A DNA stretch of 64,000 bases from Pseudomonas sp. AN-1 (GCF_034057115.1 NZ_CP139195.1:372001-436000), one strand, 5' to 3'. Shown: positions 33,742 through 44,043, numbered from the stretch's first letter. Notes: generated from the sequence alone by a model not told the origin. A program made the numbers and translations.

Positions 33742-33813
33742 GCCGGGAGCCGTGCCGATCGCACGCCACTTCTTCGCCGGCACCGGCCGGCGCTGCGCAG
33801 CAAGGGAAGGCCA

Positions 33814-34884
33814 ATGATCGAGCATGACCGCTTGCTGGTGCAGATCCTCATGCTGGGCCTGCTGGCCGCCTGTCTGTGGGTGCTGGCGCCGTTCTGGTCG
33901 GCGCTGTTCTGGGCCGCGGTGCTGGCCTTCGCCAGCTGGCCGCTGATGCGCGGCCTGACCCGCCTGCTGCGCGGGCGCACCTCGGCAGCCGCCGGCGTGC
34001 TGACCCTCGGCTGGATGCTGCTGGTGGCGGTGCCGCTGGTCTGGCTCGGCTTCAACCTGGCCGACCACGTCCGCAGCGTCGTGGCCCTGCTCAAGGATCT
34101 GCAGGTCGAAGGCCTGCCCGAGCCGCCTGCCTGGCTGGCCGGAGTGCCGCTGTTCGGCGCGCAGCTGGTGGGCCTGTGGAACAAGCTCGACGTGCAGGGC
34201 GCGGCGCTGCTCGCTGCGCTCAAGCCGTATCTGGGCGAGGTCGGCAACTGGCTGCTGGCGCGCAGCGCGCAGATCGGCGGCGGCGTGCTGGAGCTGGCGC
34301 TGAGCCTGGTGCTGGTGTTCTTCTTCTACCGCGACGGGCCGCAGCTGGCCGACTATGCGCGCAGCCTGCTGGAGCGCCTGATGAGCGGGCGCGCCGATCA
34401 CTACCTGGAACTGGTTGCCGGCACCGTGCAGCGGGTGGTCAACGGCGTGATCGGCACCGCCGCTGCGCAGGCGGTGCTGGCGCTGATCGGCTTCCTGATC
34501 GCCGGGGTGCCGGGCGCCCTGGTGCTGGGCATCCTCACCTTCGCCCTCAGCCTGATCCCCATGGGCCCGCCGCTGGTGTGGATTCCGGCCAGCGCCTGGC
34601 TGATCTGGCAGGAGCAGTACGGGATGGGCTTGTTCCTCGCCATCTGGGGCCTGGTGGTGATCAGCGGCGTGGACAACGTGCTCAAGCCCTACCTGATCAG
34701 CCGCGGCGGCAACCTGCCGCTGGTGGTGGTGCTGCTCGGCGTGTTCGGCGGCATCCTCGCCTTCGGCTTCATGGGCCTGTTCCTCGGTCCGACCCTGCTG
34801 GCGGTGGCCTACAGCCTGATCGGCGACTGGATCGCCAACCAGCCCCACAAGCGCCATGCACCGCGTCCCGGAGACTCCGGCTGA
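33814..34884 (+). CDS. AI-2E family transporter (PerM-like)
   Basis: 356 aa with 7-8 hydrophobic helices. The pair LVLVFFFYRDGPQL (middle) and LPLVVVLLGVFGGILAFGFMGLFLGPTLLAV (shown here in part: VFGGILAFGFMGLFLGP) is typical of the PF01594 family. Members export autoinducer-2 or act as Na+/H+ antiporters; the role here is not determined. It is followed 38 bp later by the YdgA gene. Confidence 0.85.
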   Translation: MIEHDRLLVQILMLGLLAACLWVLAPFWSALFWAAVLAFASWPLMRGLTRLLRGRTSAAAGVLTLGWMLLVAVPLVWLGFNLADHVRSVVALLKDLQVEGLPEPPAWLAGVPLFGAQLVGLWNKLDVQGAALLAALKPYLGEVGNWLLARSAQIGGGVLELALSLVLVFFFYRDGPQLADYARSLLERLMSGRADHYLELVAGTVQRVVNGVIGTAAAQAVLALIGFLIAGVPGALVLGILTFALSLIPMGPPLVWIPASAWLIWQEQYGMGLFLAIWGLVVISGVDNVLKPYLISRGGNLPLVVVLLGVFGGILAFGFMGLFLGPTLLAVAYSLIGDWIANQPHKRHAPRPGDSG

Positions 34885-34922
34885 GCCGGCGCCATTCTCC
34901 TTCACTCAATGGAAGAGTCGAC

Positions 34923-36494
34923 ATGCACAAGACAGGAATCGCCCTGGGTCTGATCCTCGCCGCGGGCGCCGCGGTCACGCTGCCGCCCTGGTATAGCGGC
35001 ACGCAGCTGGAGGGCACGCTGCAGGCCGCGCTCGAGCGCGGCAACCAGCAGCTGCGCGAGGCGCTGCCCGGGCAGGGCGCCAGCCTCGAACTGGTGGCCC
35101 TCGAGCGCGGGATCTTCTCCAGTACCGCTCGCTACCGGATCGCCTTCGGCGAGGCCGAGAGCGCCGATGGCGACCCCGCCGAGCTGCTGTTCAGCGACCG
35201 GATCGAGCATGGCCCACTGCCGCTGTCGCGCCTGGCGTCCTTCGAGCTCGCGCCGGTCCTGGCGGTCAGTCGCTTCAGCCTCGAGCGCAGCGCGGCGGTC
35301 ACGCCCTGGTTCGCCGGCGCGGGCGGGGCGGTGCCGCTGAGCGGCTACCTGGTGCTGGGCTATGACGACAGCGTGACGGGGCAGGTCAGCCTGCACCCCC
35401 TGGAGCTGGCTTCCGACCAGGGCCGGTTGCGCTTCTCCGGCATCGACCTGGCCCTGAAGCTGGGCGCGCAGGCGCAAACCGTGCAACTGTCCGGCGGCAT
35501 GGACAGCCTGACCTTCGATTTCCCCCGCGACGGGGAGGTGGCGCAGGTCCGCCTCTCCGGCCTGAGCCTGAACAGCGAGCACCGCCTCGGCGCTTCCGGC
35601 TTCTATGTCGGCGGCAGCCGCCTGGCCCTGGCCCGCGTCGAGCTGCTCGACGCGGACCGCCCGGGGCTGCTGGTGGAGAACTTCGTGCAGACCGACCGGA
35701 TCGAGGAGCAGGGCAGCCGCCTGAGCGCCGCGCTCGACTACGAGGTCGGCAGCCTCGGCTACGGCGGCAAGCCGCTGAGTTCGGCCAGCCTCGGGCTGAC
35801 ACTGGGCAATCTGGACGTGGCCGCCCTGCAGCGGCTGGAGAGCTGGTACAAGGAGCTGCTCGCGCGCATGAATGAGCCGCAGGCGCAGCCCGTCGCATTG
35901 ACCGACAGCGACGAAAGGCGCCTGCGCGATGGTCTGGAAGCGCTGCTCGCCGGCAAGCCGAGCGTGTCGCTCGATCGGCTGGCGCTGAGGACCGCCAGCG
36001 GCGAGAGCCGCTTCGACCTGCGGGTCGAGCTGGACAGGCCGCAGTCCTACGAGTTGCCGCCCGCGGAGCTGGCCCGGCAACTGATCGGCAGGCTGGAAGC
36101 GCACCTGGTGTTGGGCAAGCCGACGATCCGCGACCTGATGAACTTCCAGGCGTCCCTCGACCCGGACGCCGATCAGGGCGCGGCGGCCCTGCAGGCCGAG
36201 GAGGTGGCCGAGCTGGCCGCGATGATCGCCACCAGCACGCAGGTCGGCCGGGTGGAGGGGGAGGACATCGTCAGCCGCCTGAGCTATGCCGGCGGACAGG
36301 TCGACTTCAACGGCCAGGCCATGCCAGCCGAGGAGTTCGTCGCCATGGTCGCCGGCATGGCGCCAGGATCGCCCCTGGAGCTGATGCCGGGAGTCGTCGA
36401 CGGGGAAGGCGAACTGGCCGGTCTGGAGGAAGAAGCGGACGAGGGCTACGACCTGGAGTCCGTGTCGGAAGGCGGTGCGCCCGGCGGCGAGTGA
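34923..36494 (+). CDS. YdgA family protein (DUF945)
   Basis: 523 aa from the ATG at 34923 (MHKTGIALGLILAAGAAVTL). One N-terminal membrane anchor or signal (about 5-22), then the family opening LPPWYSGTQLEGTLQAALER and a long beta-rich periplasmic domain. The C-terminus is acidic (EEEADEGYDLESV). Related to E. coli YdgA/YihF, whose function is poorly known. It converges with the RssA gene 36 bp away. Confidence 0.8.
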   Translation: MHKTGIALGLILAAGAAVTLPPWYSGTQLEGTLQAALERGNQQLREALPGQGASLELVALERGIFSSTARYRIAFGEAESADGDPAELLFSDRIEHGPLPLSRLASFELAPVLAVSRFSLERSAAVTPWFAGAGGAVPLSGYLVLGYDDSVTGQVSLHPLELASDQGRLRFSGIDLALKLGAQAQTVQLSGGMDSLTFDFPRDGEVAQVRLSGLSLNSEHRLGASGFYVGGSRLALARVELLDADRPGLLVENFVQTDRIEEQGSRLSAALDYEVGSLGYGGKPLSSASLGLTLGNLDVAALQRLESWYKELLARMNEPQAQPVALTDSDERRLRDGLEALLAGKPSVSLDRLALRTASGESRFDLRVELDRPQSYELPPAELARQLIGRLEAHLVLGKPTIRDLMNFQASLDPDADQGAAALQAEEVAELAAMIATSTQVGRVEGEDIVSRLSYAGGQVDFNGQAMPAEEFVAMVAGMAPGSPLELMPGVVDGEGELAGLEEEADEGYDLESVSEGGAPGGE

Positions 36495-36530
36495 GCGGCC
36501 GGGCGGATGGTGGCAGCGGGCGCGGCTGCC

Positions 36531-37523
36531 TCAGTCGTGGTGCTGCTCGTACTTGTCCAGCGCGTCGCCGGCGATCTGCCGGCCGAGGGCGATCAGCTCC
36601 GGCGCCTTGTAGAACTCGAAGAAGCGGCACACCCGCTTGGGCACGTTGACCAGGATGTCCGGCGGATAGCCGGCGATCTTGTACTGCGCCAGCGAGTTCT
36701 GCATCACGTCGATGCTTTGGTTGATCATCTCCAGCAGGCTGTCCGGCGCCTCGTTCTCCACCACGTGCAGGTGAGTGGCCTTGGCCGCGGCGACGCCGTG
36801 GGTGGAGCCGCCCGCCAACTGCGCCTCGTGCCCCTCGAGCAGCACCGGCAGTTCCGGCCCGCCGCGCCGGCGGAACGGCAGGCGCGCGCCGAGGGCGCCG
36901 ATCGACGTCATCATCTGGTCGAGACGGTTCTTCATCGCCTGCGGCCGCTCGATCACCGGCAGCTCGTACTGCAGCTGGTTGCTGGCGTTGACGTTGACCG
37001 CGACTATCAGGTCGCAGCGACTGGACACCACCGGCACGATCGGGATCGGGTTGAGCAGGCCGCCGTCGACCAGCACCCGCGAGCCCTGCACCACCGGGGT
37101 GAACAGGCTGGGAATCGCCGCCGAGGCGCGCATCGCCTGGTGCAGGCAGCCTTCCTGGAACCACACTTCCTGCTGGTTGGTCAGGTCGGTGGCCACCGCG
37201 GTGTAGGGGATCGGCAGGTCCTCGATGTTGATCTCGCCGAGAAAGGCGCGGATGCGCCCGAATACCCGCTCGCCGCGGATCGCGCCCATCGAGAAGCTGA
37301 CGTCGAGCAGGCGCAGCAGGTCCAGGTAGTCGAGGGTTTCCACCCAGCGGCGGTACACCGGCAGCTTGCCGGCGGCGTAGATGCCGCCGATCACCGCCCC
37401 CATCGAACTGCCAGCGATGCAGGCGATCTTGTAGCCGCGCGCCTCCAGCTCCTCGATCACCCCGATGTGCGCGTAGCCGCGCGCGCCGCCGGAGCCGAGC
37501 ACCAGTGCGACAGTCTTGCCCAT
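36531..37523 (-). CDS. rssA: Patatin-like phospholipase RssA
   Basis: 330 aa from the ATG at 37523 (MGKTVALVLGSGGARGY), with AGGATC upstream; the frame stays open to 37937 but that part is antisense to selD. Patatin motifs: oxyanion GSGGARG, nucleophile GSSMG (Ser near residue 42) and the catalytic Asp in DGGLLNP. Expected to be a cytoplasmic or membrane-bound serine lipid acyl hydrolase. It is divergent from selD. Confidence 0.85.
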   Translation of the reverse strand: MGKTVALVLGSGGARGYAHIGVIEELEARGYKIACIAGSSMGAVIGGIYAAGKLPVYRRWVETLDYLDLLRLLDVSFSMGAIRGERVFGRIRAFLGEINIEDLPIPYTAVATDLTNQQEVWFQEGCLHQAMRASAAIPSLFTPVVQGSRVLVDGGLLNPIPIVPVVSSRCDLIVAVNVNASNQLQYELPVIERPQAMKNRLDQMMTSIGALGARLPFRRRGGPELPVLLEGHEAQLAGGSTHGVAAAKATHLHVVENEAPDSLLEMINQSIDVMQNSLAQYKIAGYPPDILVNVPKRVCRFFEFYKAPELIALGRQIAGDALDKYEQHHD

Positions 37524-37665
37524 GATCCTATCCCCCTGTCCTTGCAGGCCGGGCAGCAGCATCTGCCCATACCCATGATTCCAGTATGGCCCCGAACGCC
37601 CCCGCAGGTCTTGCCCCGTGGCGTTTGCTAGAATCGCCGCCATCGCGAATTCCCCGGAGTGACTC

Positions 37666-38700
37666 ATGAGCGAACCGATCCGCCTCACCCAGTACAGCCA
37701 CGGCGCCGGCTGCGGCTGCAAGATCTCCCCCAAGGTGCTGGAAGTGATCCTCGCCGGCAGCGGCGCGCAGAACCTCGATCCGAAGCTGTGGGTCGGCAAC
37801 GCCTCGCGCGACGACGCCGCGGTGTACGCCATCGACGAGGAGCGCGGCGTGGTGTCCACCACCGACTTCTTCATGCCGATCGTCGACGACCCGTTCGACT
37901 TCGGCCGCATCGCCGCCACCAACGCCATCAGCGACATCTACGCCATGGGCGGCGACCCGCTGATGGCCATCGCCATCCTCGGCTGGCCGGTCAACGTGCT
38001 GGCCCCGGAAGTGGCCCGCGAGGTGATCCGCGGCGGTCGCGCGGTGTGCGACGAGGCGGGCATCCCGCTGGCCGGCGGTCACTCCATCGACGCCCCCGAG
38101 CCGATCTTCGGCCTGGCGGTGACCGGCATCGTCGACAAGCGCTTCATGAAGCGCAACGACACCGCCACCGCGGGCTGCCGGCTGTACCTGTCCAAGCCGC
38201 TGGGCATCGGCATCCTCACCACCGCCGAGAAGAAGGGCAAGCTGCGCGCCGAGGACGTGGGCCTCGCCCGCGACTGGATGTGCACCCTCAACAGGCCGGG
38301 CGCGCGCTTCGGCAAGCTGGAGCAGGTGAAGGCGATGACCGACGTCACCGGCTTCGGCCTGCTCGGCCACCTGGTGGAGATGGCCGACGGCAGCGGCCTG
38401 ACCGCGCGCATCGACTACGCCGCGGTGCCGCGCATCGCCGGTGTCGAGCACTACCTCGATGAGGGCTGCGTGCCCGGCGGCACCCTGCGCAACTTCGACA
38501 GCTACGGCGAGCGCATCGCCCCGCTGCCGGAAGCGCAGAAGCTGCTGCTGTGCGACCCGCAGACCAGCGGCGGTCTGCTGATCGCCGTGGCGCCGGAAGG
38601 CGAGGCCGAGTTCCTCGCCGTGGCCGCCGAGCTGGGCCTCGCGCTGGCGCCGATCGGCGAGCTGGTCGCCCGACAGAGCCACGCGGTAGAGGTGCTCTGA
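37666..38700 (+). CDS. selD: Selenide, water dikinase
   Basis: 344 aa, nearly colinear with E. coli SelD. It makes selenophosphate from selenide and ATP. The N-terminal [13 protein letters not shown] holds the active-site Cys and Lys; a cysteine codon is used, not a selenocysteine [35 protein letters not shown] and [10 protein letters not shown] complete the family. It overlaps selU by one base (TGATG), so the pair supplies selenium to tRNA; selA/selB are not in the window. Confidence 0.96.
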   Translation: MSEPIRLTQYSHGAGCGCKISPKVLEVILAGSGAQNLDPKLWVGNASRDDAAVYAIDEERGVVSTTDFFMPIVDDPFDFGRIAATNAISDIYAMGGDPLMAIAILGWPVNVLAPEVAREVIRGGRAVCDEAGIPLAGGHSIDAPEPIFGLAVTGIVDKRFMKRNDTATAGCRLYLSKPLGIGILTTAEKKGKLRAEDVGLARDWMCTLNRPGARFGKLEQVKAMTDVTGFGLLGHLVEMADGSGLTARIDYAAVPRIAGVEHYLDEGCVPGGTLRNFDSYGERIAPLPEAQKLLLCDPQTSGGLLIAVAPEGEAEFLAVAAELGLALAPIGELVARQSHAVEVL

Positions 38701-39800
38701 TGCGTCCCAACAGTGCCCATTACCGCGACATCTTCCTCAACGACCTGCCGCTGATGGACGTGCGCGCCCCGGTGGAATACACCAAGGGCGCCTTCCCCCA
38801 CACGGTCAACCTGCCGCTGATGAACGACGTCGAGCGGCAGAAGGTCGGCACCTGCTACAAGCAGCACGGCCAGGCGGCCGCCATCGAGCTGGGCCACCAG
38901 CTGGTGCGCGGCCCGCTCAAGGCCGAGCGCATCGAGGCCTGGGCCGCCTTCGCCCGCGCCAACCCCGACGGCTACCTGTACTGCTTCCGTGGCGGCCTGC
39001 GCTCGCAGATCACCCAGCAGTGGCTCAAGGAAGAGGCCGGCATCGACTACCCGCGGGTGATCGGCGGCTACAAGGCGCTGCGCAACTTCCTGATCGACAC
39101 CACCGAGGCCGCGGTGGCCGAGTGTGACTTCGTCATCGTCGGCGGCATGACCGGCACCGGCAAGACCGAGGTGCTGGCCCAGCTCGGCAACGCCGTCGAC
39201 CTGGAGCAGCACGCCAACCACCGCGGCTCCAGCTTCGGCAAGCACGCCACCGGGCAGCCGGGACAGATCGACTTCGAGAACCTGCTGGCCATCGACCTGC
39301 TGAAGAAGCGTGCGGCCGGCATGCATTCCTTCGTCCTCGAGGACGAGAGCCGGCTGATCGGCAGCTGCTCTCTGCCGCTGCCGCTGCACCAGGGCATGCA
39401 GGAGTATCCGCTGGTGTGGCTGGAGGACAGCGTGGCAGGGCGCGTCGAGCGCATCCTCGGCGACTACGTGATCGACCTGTCCGCCGAGTTCATTGCCCTG
39501 CACGGTGAGGAGCAGGGCATGCTCGCCTTCGCCGAGCGCCTGCAGCAGAGCCTGAAGAACATCGTCAGGCGCCTGGGCGGCGAGCGTTACCAGCGCCTGG
39601 CGGCGATCATGGACGCGGCGCTGGCCGAGCAGCAGCGCAGCGGCGCGGTCGACCTGCACCGCGGCTGGATCGAGGGGCTGCTCGGCGAGTACTACGACCC
39701 GATGTACGCCTACCAGCGCGAGAGCAAGGCGGCGCGCATCGAGTTCAGCGGCGACCAGCAGGCGGTGGTCGAGTACCTGCGCCAGCGCGCCCGGCGCTGA
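38700..39800 (+). CDS. selU: tRNA 2-selenouridine synthase
   Basis: 366 aa, also named mnmH. N-terminal rhodanese domain with the catalytic Cys in [10 protein letters not shown] (near residue 98), then a P-loop domain with [11 protein letters not shown] (about 147-157). It replaces sulfur by selenium at the wobble uridine of Lys, Glu and Gln tRNAs through a geranylated intermediate, using selenophosphate from SelD. The start codon overlaps the selD stop, indicating coupling. Confidence 0.95.
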   Translation: MRPNSAHYRDIFLNDLPLMDVRAPVEYTKGAFPHTVNLPLMNDVERQKVGTCYKQHGQAAAIELGHQLVRGPLKAERIEAWAAFARANPDGYLYCFRGGLRSQITQQWLKEEAGIDYPRVIGGYKALRNFLIDTTEAAVAECDFVIVGGMTGTGKTEVLAQLGNAVDLEQHANHRGSSFGKHATGQPGQIDFENLLAIDLLKKRAAGMHSFVLEDESRLIGSCSLPLPLHQGMQEYPLVWLEDSVAGRVERILGDYVIDLSAEFIALHGEEQGMLAFAERLQQSLKNIVRRLGGERYQRLAAIMDAALAEQQRSGAVDLHRGWIEGLLGEYYDPMYAYQRESKAARIEFSGDQQAVVEYLRQRARR

Positions 39801-39821
39801 GCTTCCCGCCGTGCAACAGGA

Positions 39822-39853
39822 GGGGGACGCAGCCGGCCGGCTACGCCCCCTTT
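39822..39853 (+). terminator. Terminator after selU
   Basis: A GC-rich stem GGGGGACGCAGCCGG (39822-39836) with CCGGCTACGCCCCC (39837-39850) has one bulge and one mismatch; it is followed by TTT. Because the arms are adjacent, a few central pairs must open to form the loop. Confidence 0.55.
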
Positions 39854-39871
39854 CGCGTTCCTGGGGATCGC

Positions 39872-39973
39872 TCAGGCTGGCACGCCGAGGATCGCGCTGG
39901 ATGCCTCGATCACCGCGCCTGGCTGCACGGAGGCGACGCTTCCCTCGAAGACGTTGCCTGCGCCGATTTCCAT
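39872..39973 (-). pseudogene. Mop (molbindin) domain remnant, 33 codons
   Basis: The ATG at 39973 has an excellent AGGAG site 7 nt before it. The 33-residue product reads as the start of a Mop domain (MEIGAGNVFEGSVASVQ, then PGAV) joined directly to the end of one (IEASSAILGV). The middle of the usual ~68-residue fold, about 36 residues with the NAEV strand and the IT..S..LGL core, is missing without a frame break. An in-frame internal deletion of a molbindin/ModG-type gene explains this best. It is divergent from modE across a ModE-type operator. It is not expected to fold as a normal molybdate-binding domain. Confidence 0.6.
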
Positions 39974-40010
39974 GACGCACTCCTGCCGCGAGTCATGTAG
40001 GGTCTGCAAC

Positions 40011-40040
40011 ATTCGCTATGTCGCTTGTGACATAGCGAAT
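40011..40040. promoter_or_regulatory. ModE operator (molybdate repressor site)
   Basis: ATTCGCTATGTC (40011-40022) and GACATAGCGAAT (40029-40040) form a perfect 12+12 bp inverted repeat with a 6-bp spacer. CGCTATRT...AYATAGCG matches the known ModE box pattern. It lies between modE and the divergent Mop remnant, in a 377-bp gap after selU. The rest of the gap (40041-40177) shows no Moco riboswitch that could be recognised. Confidence 0.8.
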
Positions 40041-40177
40041 ATCGGTAAGCCGGTGGCAGGCCCATGGGCAACAGCGTAAGGGCGCGGCTTTTGGCCGTTC
40101 AACCATAGGAAAGACGGTTTGGCATGCAGGTTGCCTTGTATGAATCCGTGAATACAGATAACCAGGTAGCAACCGCC

Positions 40178-40996
40178 ATGACCACGACCGCCACCCGTTT
40201 CCTGGCGCGCATGTCGCTGGATACCGACGTCGGTACCGCGCTGTCCGATACCCGCATCCGCCTGCTCGAGGCCATCGAGCGCGAGGGCTCGATCAACCGC
40301 GCGGCCAAGGCCGTGCCGCTGTCCTACAAGGCGGCCTGGGACGCCATCGACACCCTCAACAACCTGGCCCCGGAGCCGGTGGTGGTGCGCGTGGCCGGCG
40401 GGCGTCAGGGCGGCGGCACGCAGCTCACCGAGTACGGACGGCGCATCGTGGCCATGTACCGCGCCCTGGAGATCGAGTACCAGGGCGCCCTCGATCGCCT
40501 GTCGGCGCGCCTCGGTGATGTCGGCGGCGGCGACATCCGGTCCTTCCAGCGCCTGATGCACTCGATGAGCATGAAGACCAGCGCGCGCAACCAGTTCGCC
40601 GGCACCGTCAGCGGCCTGCGCGTCGGCGGGGTGGACTACGAGGTGCGCATCCGCCTGGACGCGCAGACCGAGATCGCCGCCATCATCACCCCGGCCAGCG
40701 CCGACAATCTCGGCCTGGCCATCGGCAAGGAGGTGTTCGCCCTGGTCAAGTCTTCCTCGGTGATGCTGGCCACCGAGCGCGGCATCCGGCTCACCGCGCG
40801 CAACCAACTGTGGGGCGAAGTCGCCGCCGTCCACCAGGGGCCGGTGAACAGCGAGGTGACCCTGGCCCTGCCGTCCGGGCGCAGCGTAACCTGCGTGGTC
40901 ACCGCCGAGAGCTGCGCGGCGCTGGGCATCGCCCCCGGGGTGGAGGCCTGCGCCTTCTTCCAGTCCTCCAGCGTGATCCTCGCCGCCTGGGAATGA
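40178..40996 (+). CDS. modE: Molybdate-responsive transcriptional regulator ModE
   Basis: 272 aa from the ATG at 40178 (MTTTATRFLARMSLDTD); an in-frame ATG at 40124 would add 18 residues unlike the family. N-terminal winged helix (about 18-120) with GSINRAAKAVPLSYKAAWDAID and GGRQGGGTQLTEYGR. Two C-terminal Mop domains follow: TSARNQFAGTV...KSSSVMLA (about 135-200) and LTARNQLWGEV...QSSSVILA (about 206-270). Molybdate-bound ModE represses molybdate uptake genes and activates some molybdoenzyme genes. The operator upstream suggests autoregulation. Confidence 0.95.
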   Translation: MTTTATRFLARMSLDTDVGTALSDTRIRLLEAIEREGSINRAAKAVPLSYKAAWDAIDTLNNLAPEPVVVRVAGGRQGGGTQLTEYGRRIVAMYRALEIEYQGALDRLSARLGDVGGGDIRSFQRLMHSMSMKTSARNQFAGTVSGLRVGGVDYEVRIRLDAQTEIAAIITPASADNLGLAIGKEVFALVKSSSVMLATERGIRLTARNQLWGEVAAVHQGPVNSEVTLALPSGRSVTCVVTAESCAALGIAPGVEACAFFQSSSVILAAWE

Positions 40997-41031
40997 GCCA
41001 TTTCCCGACCCACCACAAAGGGAGTGTCACT

Positions 41032-41832
41032 ATGAGCTTTTACCTTTCCCGCCTGCTGGCGGTTCTGGCGATTCCCATGCTTGCAGTCGCTGTCAGTTTC
41101 GCAGGGCCGGGTACGGTACATGCTTCTGAGTCGTTGACGATCGCAGCAGCGGCCGACCTCAAGTTCGCCATGGACGAAATCGTCGAGGGGTTCCGCAAGG
41201 AGCAACCCGACGACAAGATCGAGGTCATTTATGGCTCTTCGGGCAAGTTCCACACGCAGATCCAGCAGGGGGCGCCATTCGATCTTTACTTCTCGGCCGA
41301 TATCGCCTTTGCCCGGAGCCTGGAGGAGGCCGGCCTGTCGGCCGGCAAAACCCGGCCTTATGCTCTGGGGCGGATCGTGCTGTGGAGCAACAGCCGCGAC
41401 GCCAGCAAGATGACCCTGGAAAGCCTGCTCGATCCAGCGATCGGCAAGATCGCCATCGCCAATCCCAAGCATGCACCCTACGGCAAGCGTGCGGAGGAAG
41501 CGCTGCGCAGCGTGGGGCTGTGGGACAAGCTGCAGGACAAGTTGGTGCTGGGAGAGAACATCGCGCAGACCGCTCAGTTCGTGCAGAGCGGCAATGCCCA
41601 GGTCGGCATCATCGCCTTGGCCCTCGCCCTGAATCCCGTGCTCGCCGAAGCGGGAGGCCATGCCCTGATCGACGAGCATCTGCACAAGCCACTGGAGCAG
41701 GGTTTCATCGTTACCAAGCGGGCAGAAAACAATGAGCTGGCCGCGAAGTTCGCCGACTTCATCTCCAGCCAGCAGGCGCGGGCCATCATGACGCAGCATG
41801 GCTTCGTGCTGCCCGGCGAATCCATCCACTGA
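41032..41832 (+). CDS. modA: Molybdate-binding periplasmic protein
   Basis: 266 aa, ATG with AAAGGGAG upstream. Signal peptide to about residue 31 (VHA|SESLT). The mature part has the ModA start [37 protein letters not shown] (anion-contacting serines) and an [12 protein letters not shown] loop. It captures molybdate or tungstate for ModBC. It lies 35 bp after modE. Codon third positions look a little less GC-rich than in its neighbours. Confidence 0.95.
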   Translation: MSFYLSRLLAVLAIPMLAVAVSFAGPGTVHASESLTIAAAADLKFAMDEIVEGFRKEQPDDKIEVIYGSSGKFHTQIQQGAPFDLYFSADIAFARSLEEAGLSAGKTRPYALGRIVLWSNSRDASKMTLESLLDPAIGKIAIANPKHAPYGKRAEEALRSVGLWDKLQDKLVLGENIAQTAQFVQSGNAQVGIIALALALNPVLAEAGGHALIDEHLHKPLEQGFIVTKRAENNELAAKFADFISSQQARAIMTQHGFVLPGESIH

Positions 41833-41849
41833 GAGAGCGCAAGCGGAAC

Positions 41850-42539
41850 ATGGGGCTACCCGAACTCACCACCGCCGACTGGGCGGCGATCTGGCTGACG
41901 CTCAAGCTCGCAGCCACCACCACAGCGATCCTGCTGCTGATCGGCACACCGATCGCCTGGTGGCTGGCGCGCACCCGTTCGGGCCTCAAGGGGCCGATCG
42001 GCGCGGTGGTGGCCCTGCCGCTGGTGCTGCCGCCGACCGTGCTGGGCTTCTACCTGCTGGTGGCGATGGGGCCCAACGGCTTCATCGGCCAGCTGACCCA
42101 GAGCCTGGGGCTGGGCACCCTGCCGTTCACCTTCGCCGGCCTGGTGGTGGCCTCGGTGTTCTACTCGCTGCCGTTCGTGGTGCAGCCGCTGCAGAATGCC
42201 TTCGAGGCGCTCGGCGAGCGCCCGCTGGAGGTGGCGGCGACCCTGCGCGCCGGCCCGTGGGACACCTTCTTCAGCGTGGTGCTTCCGCTGGCCAAGCCGG
42301 GCTTCGTCACCGCCAGCATCCTCGGTTTCGCCCACACGGTGGGCGAGTTCGGCGTGGTGCTGATGATCGGTGGCAACATTCCGGAGAAGACCCGGGTGGT
42401 CTCGGTGCAGATCTACGACCACGTCGAGGCCATGGAGTACGCTCAGGCCCACTGGCTGGCCGGCGGTATGCTGGTCTTCTCCTTCCTCGTGCTGCTGGCG
42501 CTCTACAGCAGCCGCCTCAAGCAGGGCTGGCGCGGCTGA
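41850..42539 (+). CDS. modB: Molybdate ABC transporter permease
   Basis: 229 aa with five hydrophobic helices. The EAA loop region [28 protein letters not shown] (seen here as [15 protein letters not shown]) contacts ModC. The conserved [19 protein letters not shown] stretch is typical of ModB. It forms the inner membrane channel of the molybdate importer and begins 17 bp after modA. Confidence 0.95.
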   Translation: MGLPELTTADWAAIWLTLKLAATTTAILLLIGTPIAWWLARTRSGLKGPIGAVVALPLVLPPTVLGFYLLVAMGPNGFIGQLTQSLGLGTLPFTFAGLVVASVFYSLPFVVQPLQNAFEALGERPLEVAATLRAGPWDTFFSVVLPLAKPGFVTASILGFAHTVGEFGVVLMIGGNIPEKTRVVSVQIYDHVEAMEYAQAHWLAGGMLVFSFLVLLALYSSRLKQGWRG

Positions 42540-42556
42540 GCGCGCCCAGGATGCCG

Positions 42557-43693
42557 ATGAACACATTGAGCGAACCGTATGTATCCCCCCTCGCCGGGCA
42601 GGCCGGGGACGGCATCCACGCCCGTTTCCGCCTGGACTATGCCGGCTTCGTGCTGGATGTCGACCTGCAGCTGCCCGGCCGTGGCGTCACCGCGCTGTTC
42701 GGCCACTCCGGCTCGGGCAAGACCACCTGCCTGCGCTGCGTCGCCGGCCTGGAGCGGGCGAGCGTGGCGCATCTCGAGGTCAACGGCGAGCTGTGGCAGG
42801 ACAGCGAGCGCGGCCTGTTCGTGCCCACCCACCGCCGCGCCCTGGGCTACGTGTTCCAGGAGGCCAGCCTGTTCCCGCACCTGTCGGTGCGGCGCAACCT
42901 GGAGTACGGGCTGAAGCGCATCGACAAGGCGACGCAGAGGGTCTCCTGGGAGCGGGTCATCGAGCTGCTCGGCATCGGCCACCTGCTCGAGCGCATGCCC
43001 GGGCGGCTGTCCGGCGGCGAGCGGCAGCGGGTCGGCATCGCCCGCGCGCTGCTCACCAGTCCGCGCCTGTTGCTGATGGACGAGCCGCTGGCGGCGCTGG
43101 ACCTCAAGCGCAAGCACGAGATCCTGCCCTACCTGGAGCGCCTGCACGACGAGCTGGACATCCCCGTGCTCTACGTCAGCCACTCGCCGGACGAGGTGGC
43201 GCGCCTCGCCGACCACGTGGTGCTGCTCGACCAAGGCCGGGTGGTTGCCCAGGGGCCGCTGCAGCAGACCCTGGCGCGCCTCGACCTGCCCACCGCCCTC
43301 GGCGAGGATGCCGGGGTGGTGATCGAGGCGCGGGTGGCCGACCACGATCCGGCCTACCACCTGACCCGCCTGGTCTTCCCCGGCGGCGCGGTGCTGGTCG
43401 CCCGGCGCCCCGAGGCGGTCGGCCACAAGCTGCGCTTTCGCGTGCATGCCCGCGACGTCAGCCTGGCGCTCAGTCGCTGCGAGGACAGCAGCATCACCAA
43501 CGTGCTGGCCGCCACGGTGTGCGAGCTGGCCGAGGCCGACACCCCGGCCCACGTGCTGGTGCGCCTGGACGCTGGCGGCACGCCGCTGCTGGCGCGCATC
43601 ACCCGCCGCTCCAGCGACCATCTCGGCCTGGCGCCGGGGTTGCAGCTGTGGGCGCAGATCAAGGCGGTGGCGCTGCTCGGCGAGGGGGGATGA
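42557..43693 (+). CDS. modC: Molybdate ABC transporter ATP-binding protein
   Basis: 378 aa from the ATG at 42557 ([11 protein letters not shown]); the in-frame ATG at 42551 is too close to the AGGA site. Walker [11 protein letters not shown]-loop [10 protein letters not shown], signature [15 protein letters not shown], Walker [13 protein letters not shown] and the switch His in [10 protein letters not shown]-terminal Mop/TOBE domain (about 305-375) can sense molybdate. The N-terminus is about 25 residues longer than E. coli ModC. It drives ModAB-mediated import. Confidence 0.95.
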   Translation: MNTLSEPYVSPLAGQAGDGIHARFRLDYAGFVLDVDLQLPGRGVTALFGHSGSGKTTCLRCVAGLERASVAHLEVNGELWQDSERGLFVPTHRRALGYVFQEASLFPHLSVRRNLEYGLKRIDKATQRVSWERVIELLGIGHLLERMPGRLSGGERQRVGIARALLTSPRLLLMDEPLAALDLKRKHEILPYLERLHDELDIPVLYVSHSPDEVARLADHVVLLDQGRVVAQGPLQQTLARLDLPTALGEDAGVVIEARVADHDPAYHLTRLVFPGGAVLVARRPEAVGHKLRFRVHARDVSLALSRCEDSSITNVLAATVCELAEADTPAHVLVRLDAGGTPLLARITRRSSDHLGLAPGLQLWAQIKAVALLGEGG

Positions 43694-43764
43694 AGGGGGC
43701 GTGTCCGCATGCGCGGCATTCATGCCCTAGACTTGGCGTATTTCCCCGTGCTGGAGACGTGCCA

Positions 43765-44043
43765 ATGAAGAGCTGGATAGTGCTGCCGGTACTCGCCCTG
43801 ACCCTGGTCGGTTGCGCCGGCAAGACGCAGAATCGCGATGGTTGCGCCTACTCGGTGGATGCCGCCTGGAAGGAGCTGGACATCGCCAAGGCCGAAGGCT
43901 TCGCCGGTACGGTCAGCTATTCCAAGGCCCTGTCGCTGATCACCGCGGCCAAGACCCAGCAGCAGTTCGAGGCCTACGACAGCTGCGTGAAGAAGGCCGA
44001 GCGGGCGCGCTACTACATCCGCGAGTCGCGCGCCGGGCGCTGA
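43765..44043 (+). CDS. Small lipoprotein downstream of modC
   Basis: 92 aa. Signal peptide with lipobox LVGC (Cys at about residue 17). The mature 75 residues are helical and hold two further cysteines (RDGCAYS and YDSCVKK), which could form a disulfide. C-terminus basic (AERARYYIRESRAGR). No family is recognised. It lies 71 bp after modC and converges with the cytochrome c gene 4 bp away. Confidence 0.7.
   Translation: MKSWIVLPVLALTLVGCAGKTQNRDGCAYSVDAAWKELDIAKAEGFAGTVSYSKALSLITAAKTQQQFEAYDSCVKKAERARYYIRESRAGR

Noticed and set aside
37666-38700. SelD as a selenocysteine protein
   Set aside because: The active-site position in GAGCGCK is encoded by a cysteine codon and there is no in-frame UGA.
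40041-40177. Molybdenum-cofactor riboswitch before modE
   Set aside because: No arrangement matching the Moco RNA core could be found by eye; the ModE palindrome explains regulation.
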